Positions 1-6,948 of a stretch of DNA of 64,000 nt are shown here, one piece after another. The stretch lies in NCBI RefSeq assembly GCF_050483325.1, contig NZ_JBCMYF010000008.1, positions 62,001 through 126,000 of the forward strand, in the 5' to 3' direction. Numbering within the stretch: position 1 is the first letter of the stretch; every line of letters begins with the position of its first letter. This DNA is from Bacillus_P idriensis_A. Its GTDB lineage: Bacteria > Bacillota > Bacilli > Bacillales > Bacillaceae. The position numbers were made by a program, and so were the translations under genes. Under the pieces are notes generated by a model that saw only the letters and a program-made list of their open reading frames with translations, was not told where the DNA came from and made no database searches.

Positions 1-104
1 ACAGCAAAGACAGCCGCCATATCGGCCCGGTGCCAAAAGATGAGGTTATGGGTCAAACCAGCCTGATCTACTGGCCATTAAATGATATCCGATTTGTTAA
101 GTAA
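1..104 (+). CDS. Type I signal peptidase, C-terminal end (partial)
   Basis: Only the last 33 codons are present, read in the frame beginning at base 3 and ending at TAA 102-104. The peptide starts SKDSRHIGPVPKDEV, which is the conserved C-terminal S-x-DSR-x-G box (boxes D/E) of type I signal peptidases, the membrane-anchored Ser/Lys proteases that remove signal peptides from secreted proteins. In several Bacillaceae a sipS/lepB gene lies between rplS and rbgA, which fits the rbgA gene that follows. The catalytic Ser and Lys lie upstream of the window, so the exact paralogue (sipS, sipT, lepB) cannot be named. Confidence 0.85.
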   Translation, partial: SKDSRHIGPVPKDEVMGQTSLIYWPLNDIRFVK

Positions 105-187
105 TGCTCATGCGGCAGCCCGTGTTTTCTAGAGCAAGTACACAGAAAAAGATGCGAATGAGTAAAGAAATAAAGCAGGTGTAAAGA

Positions 188-1045
188 ATGACTATCCAAT
201 GGTTTCCCGGCCATATGGCCAAAGCTAGACGTCAAGTAACCGAAAAATTAAAGTTAATAGATATCGTATTTGAACTTGTCGATGCAAGAATTCCGGTTTC
301 CTCAAGAAACCCGATGATCGATGAGATTATTTCAAGCAAACCGAGAATTGTCCTGCTTAATAAAGCAGATATGGCTGATCCTAAGGCGACCCAGCAATGG
401 CTGGCCTATTTTAAAGAGCAGGGCATTCACGCACTGCCGATAGATGCTAAAACGGGTACAGGCATGAAGCAGATCGTTTCGATGTCAAAAGAAGTTCTGA
501 AAGAAAAGTTTGACAGACTGGCAGCAAGAGGTGTTAAACCAAGAGCGATTCGCGCATTGATTATCGGCATTCCGAATGTCGGAAAGTCGACTCTTATTAA
601 CCGTCTCGCTAAAAAGAATATGGCAAAAACAGGAGACCGTCCGGGAGTGACTACTGCACAGCAGTGGGTAAAAGTAGGCAAAGAGCTTGAGCTGCTTGAT
701 ACTCCAGGGATTCTATGGCCTAAATTTGAGGATGAGCTTGTCGGGCTCAAGCTTGCAACTACAGGTGCCATAAAAGATGCTATCTTAAATCTCCAGGAAG
801 TTGCTTTTTATGCATTGGAATTTTTGGGCGAAAAGTATCCTCACCGCCTTAAAGAAAGATATGCACTTGAAGAAATTCCTGAAGACCGTGTAGAGCTTTT
901 TGATGCTGTAGCGAAAAAAAGAGGCTGCATCATGTCAGGCGGATGGGTGGACTATGATAAAGCTTCAGAGCTTCTCCTGAGAGAAATCCGTTCTGAAAAG
1001 CTTGGACGCCTGAGCTTTGAAACGACAGAAAGCATTCAGCAATAA
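188..1045 (+). CDS. rbgA: Ribosome biogenesis GTPase RbgA (YlqF)
   Basis: This 285-aa protein is a circularly permuted GTPase needed for late assembly of the 50S ribosomal subunit. The permutation is visible: the G4 motif NKAD (residues 58-61) and G5-like DAKTG come before the P-loop GIPNVGKST (127-135) and the G3 motif DTPG (171-174). The C-terminal third is the RNA-binding ANTAR-like region typical of RbgA. Length matches the B. subtilis protein. AGGTG at 177-181 is the likely ribosome-binding site for ATG 188. It is followed by a terminator-like hairpin, and rnhB lies downstream as in B. subtilis. Confidence 0.97.
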   Translation: MTIQWFPGHMAKARRQVTEKLKLIDIVFELVDARIPVSSRNPMIDEIISSKPRIVLLNKADMADPKATQQWLAYFKEQGIHALPIDAKTGTGMKQIVSMSKEVLKEKFDRLAARGVKPRAIRALIIGIPNVGKSTLINRLAKKNMAKTGDRPGVTTAQQWVKVGKELELLDTPGILWPKFEDELVGLKLATTGAIKDAILNLQEVAFYALEFLGEKYPHRLKERYALEEIPEDRVELFDAVAKKRGCIMSGGWVDYDKASELLLREIRSEKLGRLSFETTESIQQ

Positions 1046-1051
1046 GAAAAG

Positions 1052-1086
1052 AAGACTCGCTAAATGGCGCGTCTTTATTTTTTTTC
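1052..1086 (+). terminator. Intrinsic terminator after rbgA
   Basis: Two arms, AAGAC-t-CGC and GCG-c-GTCTT, pair with one internal mismatch around a short loop, and a run of Ts follows (1072-1085). It lies directly after the rbgA stop codon and probably partly uncouples rbgA from rnhB. Confidence 0.7.
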
Positions 1087-1148
1087 TAAAAGGGTTCTGT
1101 CAGACTCTTTTACTCCTTACTTATCGATAAAAAAAGGCAGTGATATCC

Positions 1149-1925
1149 ATGAAAAAGCAATCAACTGAACAAATAAAACAAAAATTGATTCAAGTACAGC
1201 ATTCAGACGACCCTTTTTTACTCGAATGCAGAAAAGATGAACGAAAAAGTGTACAAGCACTAGTCAATAAATGGATGCGCAAGTTTGAACTCGGGAAAAA
1301 AGAAATGCAGATGTTTGAAGACATGATGACATTTGAGCGTCAGGCAAGAGACAAGGGATACAAATACATATGCGGTATTGATGAAGTAGGAAGAGGTCCG
1401 CTTGCAGGCCCTGTTGTGGCTGCAGCAGTTATCCTGCCTGAAGAATTTTATCTGCCGGGGTTAACGGATTCCAAAAAATTGTCTGCAGAAAAAAGAGAAC
1501 TTTTTTTCGAGACAATTCTGAGTGAGGCTGTTGCTTATGGAGTAGGCATGATTTCACCTGCGCAAATTGATGAGCTGAACATCTATCAGGCTGCAAAAGC
1601 GGCGATGCTGAAGGCTGTAGATGAGCTCGCTGTGAGCCCTGAGTACATGCTTATTGATGCGATGGAGCTAGCCCTCCCAATCCCTCAAGAATCATTGATA
1701 AAAGGAGATGCAAGAAGCGTGAGCATCGCTGCGGCCTCTGTCGTGGCAAAGGTAACGAGAGACCGAATCATGAAAAAGCTGGCAGAAACATTTCCTCAGT
1801 ATGGCTTCGATCAAAATATGGGATATGGAACGAAACAGCATCTTGAAGCTTTAAACAAGCATGGGATAACAGAATATCACCGCAAGAGTTTTTCTCCTGT
1901 AAAAGAAATGGCACTCATTAGATAA
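1149..1925 (+). CDS. rnhB: Ribonuclease HII
   Basis: RNase HII cuts RNA in RNA-DNA hybrids and starts ribonucleotide excision repair. The 258-aa product carries the family signature GIDEVGRGPLAG with catalytic D78 and E79, the DSKKLS motif, LIDAM with D170, and the C-terminal Y-x-S-like helix region with GYGT. The N-terminal extension of about 70 residues is also found in the B. subtilis enzyme. A GTG at 1140 is in frame, but AAGGCAG lies only 2-3 bases before it, whereas spacing to ATG 1149 is workable, so the ATG is chosen. ylqG begins 13 bases after the stop codon. Confidence 0.96.
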   Translation: MKKQSTEQIKQKLIQVQHSDDPFLLECRKDERKSVQALVNKWMRKFELGKKEMQMFEDMMTFERQARDKGYKYICGIDEVGRGPLAGPVVAAAVILPEEFYLPGLTDSKKLSAEKRELFFETILSEAVAYGVGMISPAQIDELNIYQAAKAAMLKAVDELAVSPEYMLIDAMELALPIPQESLIKGDARSVSIAAASVVAKVTRDRIMKKLAETFPQYGFDQNMGYGTKQHLEALNKHGITEYHRKSFSPVKEMALIR

Positions 1926-1938
1926 GGGGGCAGCGCTA

Positions 1939-3201
1939 ATGGATCATATCATTACTGGTAAACCTCAGATAATCATTCAAAAAGAAGATATGCCAGTTTT
2001 CAGGAAAAATGATATCGTTTATGGGAAAATCCTTGAAAAAAAGGGGGACCGTGCAGTCCTGCAAATTGGAGAAACTAAGCTTCATGCAAGGATTGACAGC
2101 AGTTTCCCTTCTTCAGGCACCTATTTGTTTGAGGTGAAATCCATTAAAGAGAACGATGCGATACAGCTGAAATTACTGACGAATGCTGAGATATCCGGAA
2201 ACCCATCAGATGCACCGGAATTTATCTTGAATCTTTTAAATGCTGCACGGACAAAAGGGAATGGTGATTTTTTGCTTCAGCTGCTGCATGAGTCCCCTGG
2301 AATCCAGCGAAAAGATCTGCAGCAGACAGTGAAGGATGCTGCTGAAACGGGAAGGCGAGATCCGGCAAAGCTGATTGCGTCCATAACATTCGCTTTGAAA
2401 AACAACGTTCCTCTGTCTGCGGCAGTCTTAAACGCGCTTTTTGATGTGCAAAGCAGGGAAACCCTATACGATCAATTAAAACAGCTTCACAGTGTACTGG
2501 AGACTGAAGATGTCCTAAAGGCTCATATAGGTTCATTAATCGCTCAAGATATCGATAAAAATGCTGACGCCCTTGCTGGAGTATTATCTTCCTTTCAAAA
2601 AAAGGCTGGAATAAAGGCGGAAATCTCCATTTTACAGCAGCTTGCAAAAGGAACTGATTCTATTCGGCAGGAGGAGAATCTGAAGCTTCTCCTGCTGTCT
2701 GCAAGTCTCACGCAGTCTGATCCTGCGGCAAAAGAAAAAATCGATCAGCTGATTACAAAACTGAACGGACAAACTTTGTTAAGTGCTGACCAGGGATTCA
2801 CTCAAAATCAATTTATGCAAATCCCGCTGCATTATGGGGATTTTCAATCTGACCTGAACATTGAATGGACTGGCAGAAAGAATGATAAGGGAGAAATTGA
2901 CCCGGATTACTGCAGGATCCTTTTTTACTTAAATATGAATGTCCTGAAAGAAATTATGATTGATTTACATATTCAACACCGCATTGTGACTGTCACGATT
3001 TACAATCAGTCTGAGCTGTTTCGCTCGCTCTTGCGCAATCATGCAGATGCGTTAAAACAAAAATTGCAGCAGCAGGATTATATAGTGAGTTCAATCAAAA
3101 TTGAACAGTTTAAAGAAGCTGAAGATCATCATTCTGAATTTATGAACAAGGTCATGTACCGTAATCATTTTGCAGTGCAGGGAGTGGATCTGAAAATATG
3201 A
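1939..3201 (+). CDS. ylqG: YlqG: FliK-like hook-length domain protein of unknown function
   Basis: A 420-aa protein recognised as B. subtilis YlqG by position and sequence. No signal peptide or membrane segment is visible. The middle is helical and Gln/Leu-rich. The last ~100 residues (about 315-410) resemble the C-terminal flagellar hook-length (Flg_hook, FliK-type) domain: alternating hydrophobic strands, then a helix with paired leucines (SLLRNHADALKQKL) and a final strand. Start ATG 1939 has AAGGGGG at 1924-1930. It overlaps ylqH by 4 bases, suggesting coupled translation. FliK-type domains bind the cleaved C-terminal part of FlhB, and ylqH encodes exactly such a domain. A function in export switching is inference; no experiment known to me defines it. 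Confidence 0.8.
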   Translation: MDHIITGKPQIIIQKEDMPVFRKNDIVYGKILEKKGDRAVLQIGETKLHARIDSSFPSSGTYLFEVKSIKENDAIQLKLLTNAEISGNPSDAPEFILNLLNAARTKGNGDFLLQLLHESPGIQRKDLQQTVKDAAETGRRDPAKLIASITFALKNNVPLSAAVLNALFDVQSRETLYDQLKQLHSVLETEDVLKAHIGSLIAQDIDKNADALAGVLSSFQKKAGIKAEISILQQLAKGTDSIRQEENLKLLLLSASLTQSDPAAKEKIDQLITKLNGQTLLSADQGFTQNQFMQIPLHYGDFQSDLNIEWTGRKNDKGEIDPDYCRILFYLNMNVLKEIMIDLHIQHRIVTVTIYNQSELFRSLLRNHADALKQKLQQQDYIVSSIKIEQFKEAEDHHSEFMNKVMYRNHFAVQGVDLKI

Positions 3202-3500
3202 AAAATGAAATTAGGCAAAAGAAAGCGGCAGCACTCAGGTATCAAGATAAAAAGGATGCTGCTCCGCGGGTCACTGCTAAAGGCAAAGGTCATATGGCAG
3301 ACACGATAATCGAAGCTGCCAAACTCAATGATGTACCAGTTCAGGAGGACCCTTCATTAATTGAAGTCCTCCATAAAATGGAAGTGAACGAACAGATTCC
3401 GGAAGAACTTTATCAGGCAGTCGCCGAAATTTTTTCATTTCTTTATCTGGCGGATAAAGAAGCCAAAACGAAGCAAGCGATCGATAAAGGCAGCGATTGA
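3198..3500 (+). CDS. ylqH: YlqH: stand-alone FlhB cytoplasmic-domain homologue
   Basis: A 100-aa protein that aligns end to end with the cytoplasmic C-terminal part of FlhB encoded at 31212-32294: ALRYQDKKDAAPRVTAKG corresponds to ALKYDEDKMDAPFVVAKG, and IPEELYQAVAEIFSFLY to VPEEFFKAIAEILAYVY. The four transmembrane helices and the NPTH autocleavage site of FlhB are absent, so it resembles the already cleaved fragment. In FlhB this part selects rod/hook or filament substrates after contact with FliK. It starts inside the ylqG stop (ATGA overlap). Its role is unknown; a partner for YlqG is the natural inference. Confidence 0.85.
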   Translation: MKNEIRQKKAAALRYQDKKDAAPRVTAKGKGHMADTIIEAAKLNDVPVQEDPSLIEVLHKMEVNEQIPEELYQAVAEIFSFLYLADKEAKTKQAIDKGSD

Positions 3501-3582
3501 TAATATTTTATATTACTAGAAAAATAATTTTTGTGAAAAAATCCGAAAAAAATGAAGGATTCGACGAATTTCTGCAGAATAG

Positions 3583-3611
3583 TAGACAAGGAATCAACTA
3601 TTTTATAAAAT
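3583..3611 (+). promoter_or_regulatory. Predicted sigma-A promoter of sucCD
   Basis: TAGACA (3583-3588) and TAAAAT (3606-3611) are separated by 17 bases. Transcription would start near 3618, giving a leader of about 40 bases before sucC. This lies in the 157-base spacer after ylqH. Confidence 0.55.
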
Positions 3612-3657
3612 GAAAGCGCAGTCTATTTTTTTCGTACATAAGTTAGGAGGATGGGAA

Positions 3658-4818
3658 ATGAATATCCATGAGTATCAAGGAAAAGAAATCCTTAGAAAAT
3701 ATGGAGTAGCAGTACCAAACGGCAAAGTTGCCTTCACAGTTGAAGAAGCTGTGTCAGCGGCAAAAGAATTAGGTACTGAGGTAGTTGTCGTAAAAGCTCA
3801 GATCCATGCGGGCGGCCGCGGTAAAGCCGGCGGGGTAAAAGTTGCAAAGAATATTGAAGAAGTAGAAACTTATGCGAAAGAAATTTTAGGGAAAACGCTG
3901 GTTACTCACCAGACAGGTCCTGAAGGCAAAGAAGTAAAACGCTTATTAATTGAAGAAGGCTGCGATATCAAGAAAGAATACTATATCGGACTTGTTCTGG
4001 ACCGTGCAACTTCACGTGTTGTCTTAATGGCATCTGAAGAAGGCGGAACGGAAATTGAAGAAGTTGCAGAAGCGACTCCTGAGAAGATTTTTAAAGAAGT
4101 AATTGATCCTGCTGTAGGTTTACAAGCTTACCAGGCTCGCAGAATTGCTTTTAATATTAATATTCAAAAAGAATTAGTGGGACAGGCAGTTAAATTCATG
4201 ATGAGCCTGTACAAAGCGTTCACTGAAAAAGACTGTTCAATTGCTGAGATTAACCCTCTTGTTGTAACAGGAGACGGAAAAGTAATGGCGCTTGATGCAA
4301 AATTAAACTTTGACTCAAATGCCCTTTACCGCAGAAAAGATATTCTTGAATACCGTGATCTTGACGAAGAAGATGCGAAAGAAATCGAAGCTTCTAAATA
4401 CGACTTAAGCTATATTTCTTTAGATGGAAATATCGGCTGTATGGTTAACGGAGCAGGACTTGCTATGGCTACGATGGATATTATCAAGTACTATGGTGGG
4501 GATCCCGCAAACTTCCTGGACGTTGGGGGCGGTGCAACAGCTGAGAAGGTAACAGAAGCATTTAAGATTATCCTTTCCGATCAAAACGTAAAAGGGATTT
4601 TCGTCAACATTTTCGGAGGAATCATGAAATGTGACATTATCGCTCAGGGAGTAGTTGAGGCGACAAAACAAGTTGGACTTGAAATTCCTTTAGTTGTCCG
4701 TTTAGAAGGAACGAACGTTGAGCTTGGCAAAAATATCTTAAATGAATCCGGTTTGAATATCACATCTGCAGAATCAATGGCTGATGGCGCACAAAAAATC
4801 GTATCTTTAGTAGGGTAA
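3658..4818 (+). CDS. sucC: Succinyl-CoA synthetase, beta subunit
   Basis: Beta subunit of the TCA-cycle enzyme that converts succinyl-CoA, ADP or GDP and phosphate to succinate, ATP or GTP and CoA. The 386-aa product begins MNIHEYQGKEILRKYGV, the conserved start of the ATP-grasp domain, with the glycine-rich AGGRGKAGGV loop near residue 50 and a CoA-ligase domain with the NIFGGIMKCD motif. An in-frame ATG at 3610 would add 16 residues unlike the family; AGGAGG at 3645-3650 sits properly before ATG 3658. sucD follows after 18 bases with its own ribosome-binding site. Confidence 0.98.
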   Translation: MNIHEYQGKEILRKYGVAVPNGKVAFTVEEAVSAAKELGTEVVVVKAQIHAGGRGKAGGVKVAKNIEEVETYAKEILGKTLVTHQTGPEGKEVKRLLIEEGCDIKKEYYIGLVLDRATSRVVLMASEEGGTEIEEVAEATPEKIFKEVIDPAVGLQAYQARRIAFNINIQKELVGQAVKFMMSLYKAFTEKDCSIAEINPLVVTGDGKVMALDAKLNFDSNALYRRKDILEYRDLDEEDAKEIEASKYDLSYISLDGNIGCMVNGAGLAMATMDIIKYYGGDPANFLDVGGGATAEKVTEAFKIILSDQNVKGIFVNIFGGIMKCDIIAQGVVEATKQVGLEIPLVVRLEGTNVELGKNILNESGLNITSAESMADGAQKIVSLVG

Positions 4819-4836
4819 GAAAGGCAGGGGACTAAG

Positions 4837-5739
4837 ATGAGCGTATTTATTAACAAAGATACTAAAGTAATTGTACAGGGAATTACAGGATCTACTGCTC
4901 TATTCCATACAAAGCAAATGCTAGAGTATGGCACGAAGATAGTAGGCGGAGTTACACCGGGAAAAGGAAACACGGAAGTAGAAGGAGTTCCTGTCTTTAA
5001 TACAGTTGAAGATGCTGTTAAAGAAACAGGTGCGAACGCATCAGTCATTTATGTTCCGGCACCATTTGCTGCAGATGCTATCATGGAAGCTGTTGATGCT
5101 GAACTTGACCTTGTTATCTGTATCACTGAGCACATTCCTGTTCTTGATATGGTGAATGTGAAGCGTTACATGGAAGGCAAGAAAACACGTCTTGTCGGTC
5201 CAAACTGCCCTGGTGTTATTACACCTGATGAATGTAAAATCGGCATCATGCCGGGATATATTCATACAAAAGGCCATGTTGGGGTTGTCTCTCGTTCTGG
5301 CACATTAACATACGAAGCAGTTCATCAGCTTACTCAAGCAGGCATCGGTCAATCTACAGCTGTAGGTATTGGCGGAGATCCTGTAAACGGCACAAACTTC
5401 ATCGATGTTTTAAAAGCTTTCAATGAAGATGAAGACACTTATGCAGTCATCATGATCGGCGAAATCGGCGGAACAGCTGAAGAAGAAGCAGCGTTATGGA
5501 TCAAAGAAAACATGACAAAACCTGTTGTAGGCTTTATCGGCGGCCAGACAGCACCTCCTGGAAAGCGCATGGGCCATGCTGGTGCAATTATTTCAGGCGG
5601 CAAGGGTACTGCGGCTGAAAAGATCAAAACAATGAATGAGTGCGGCATCAAAGTAGCTGACACTCCATCCGTTATGGGTGAAACATTGATTGAAGCATTA
5701 AAAGAAAACAATTTACTTGAAAAATGCAAAACACACTAA
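4837..5739 (+). CDS. sucD: Succinyl-CoA synthetase, alpha subunit
   Basis: Alpha subunit of succinyl-CoA synthetase. The 300-aa protein has an N-terminal CoA-binding Rossmann domain (GITGSTALFHTKQML), the VGPNCPGVI motif, and the ligase domain with the active-site histidine that carries phosphate, H247 in the GHAGAIISGGKGTA motif. Length and order (sucC then sucD) are standard. A hairpin with a T-rich tail at 5749-5785 closes the two-gene transcription unit. Confidence 0.98.
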   Translation: MSVFINKDTKVIVQGITGSTALFHTKQMLEYGTKIVGGVTPGKGNTEVEGVPVFNTVEDAVKETGANASVIYVPAPFAADAIMEAVDAELDLVICITEHIPVLDMVNVKRYMEGKKTRLVGPNCPGVITPDECKIGIMPGYIHTKGHVGVVSRSGTLTYEAVHQLTQAGIGQSTAVGIGGDPVNGTNFIDVLKAFNEDEDTYAVIMIGEIGGTAEEEAALWIKENMTKPVVGFIGGQTAPPGKRMGHAGAIISGGKGTAAEKIKTMNECGIKVADTPSVMGETLIEALKENNLLEKCKTH

Positions 5740-5748
5740 AAAAGATCT

Positions 5749-5785
5749 GGGGATAGCGTTTTATGCTATTCCCTTCTTTCTATTG
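5749..5785 (+). terminator. Intrinsic terminator after sucCD
   Basis: GGGGATAGC (5749-5757) pairs with GCTATTCCC (5765-5773), nine pairs with one G-U, around a seven-base loop. A pyrimidine-rich tail follows. Confidence 0.8.
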
Positions 5786-5792
5786 AACATGA

Positions 5793-5821
5793 TTTACAAA
5801 GCTTTCTAATAAAACTATATA
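5793..5821 (+). promoter_or_regulatory. Predicted sigma-A promoter of dprA
   Basis: TTTACA (5793-5798), a 17-base spacer and TATATA (5816-5821) lie just after the sucD terminator. The expected transcript start is about 16 bases before the dprA ATG, so the leader would hold little more than the ribosome-binding site. Confidence 0.55.
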
Positions 5822-5843
5822 TAATAGTAGAAAGGGACAAAAA

Positions 5844-6725
5844 ATGCTCGAAATCCAACATAAAATTATTCATTTATCCCATTGCCGGGGCTTTCGCCAT
5901 ATGAATTTTTTCAGCCTGCTGAAAGCCGATCCAACCATGAAATCTCTATATAGACTTACAGATCAAGAGTTACAGCAGCTTTTCCGCCTGTCAGATCAAG
6001 CTCTTCTCCAATTCCTGCAGGATTTCCACTCATTCAATCTTCATGAAGTAACCTCTCAATATAGTGAACAAAATCTTCATATGCTCACTCTTTTTGATGA
6101 AAACTACTCAGAGCTGCTCCGTGAAATACCAGACCCCCCTCCAATTCTTTTTTATAAAGGTGACATAACTCTTCTGAAAATGAAAAAAATGATCAGTGTT
6201 GTCGGAACACGGAATCCAACATTATATGGCTCGAGCGCTCTCAGGAAAATCGTAAATCCTTTAGTCATAGACGGATGGACGATCATAAGCGGGCTTGCAA
6301 AAGGCATAGATTCCCTTGCTCACCATGCGGCGATAAGTGGAAACGGGAGAACAATCGGAGTTATTGCAGGGGGACTGAATCATTTTTATCCTAAGGAAAA
6401 TAAAGCTTTGTTTGAACAAATGTGCTCTGAACAACTTGTCCTTTCAGAATATCCTCCAAAAACAAAACCTCAAAAATGGCACTTCCCTCAAAGGAACCGG
6501 ATCATCAGCGGCTTGAGTCTTGGAACAGTAGTCATGCAGGCAAAAGAGAAAAGCGGCTCACTGATTACAGCAAACACCGCTTTGGATCAGGGAAGACAGG
6601 TTTTTGCTGTTCCAGGGTCTATTTTTGACGATTTTTCTGCAGGAGCAAATCAGCTGATTAAGCAGGGCGCCTACCTCGCAGAAGAGGGAAGCGATATCAT
6701 AAATGATCTAATCTTACAGGTATAA
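5844..6725 (+). CDS. dprA: DNA processing protein DprA (Smf)
   Basis: DprA binds incoming single-stranded DNA during natural transformation and loads RecA on it. The 293-aa product has an N-terminal SAM-like helical region (about 1-80) and the extended Rossmann fold with VGTRNPTLYG, ISGLAKGIDSLAH and GSLITA motifs. It ends just after the Rossmann domain, without the C-terminal winged helix seen in some other bacteria; the B. subtilis protein is of similar length. AAAGGGAC precedes ATG 5844. The gene sits alone between sucD and topA. Confidence 0.96.
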   Translation: MLEIQHKIIHLSHCRGFRHMNFFSLLKADPTMKSLYRLTDQELQQLFRLSDQALLQFLQDFHSFNLHEVTSQYSEQNLHMLTLFDENYSELLREIPDPPPILFYKGDITLLKMKKMISVVGTRNPTLYGSSALRKIVNPLVIDGWTIISGLAKGIDSLAHHAAISGNGRTIGVIAGGLNHFYPKENKALFEQMCSEQLVLSEYPPKTKPQKWHFPQRNRIISGLSLGTVVMQAKEKSGSLITANTALDQGRQVFAVPGSIFDDFSAGANQLIKQGAYLAEEGSDIINDLILQV

Positions 6726-6760
6726 TATGTGTGATTTTCCTTCCTATGTTCATTTACTGT

Positions 6761-6790
6761 TTGACAAACTGCATCACTATATTTAATAAT
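6761..6790 (+). promoter_or_regulatory. Predicted sigma-A promoter of topA
   Basis: A consensus TTGACA (6761-6766) is followed after 18 bases by AATAAT (6785-6790). The start would be near 6797, leaving a leader of about 150 bases before topA. The leader contains a small inverted repeat (AAAGAG/CTCTTT, about 6913-6933) just before the ribosome-binding site. Confidence 0.6.
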
Positions 6791-6948
6791 AGTGGAGATT
6801 TAACCTGTTTAAGCAAATCATGGAATGTATGCGATTCTTTTTATATGCAGACAGGAATATCATTTCATTTAAAAGATAAACACATAAATTGAAAAAAGTG
6901 AAAGTATGAAAATAAAGAGAGAGAACACCTCTTTAAGGAGGATCATGT

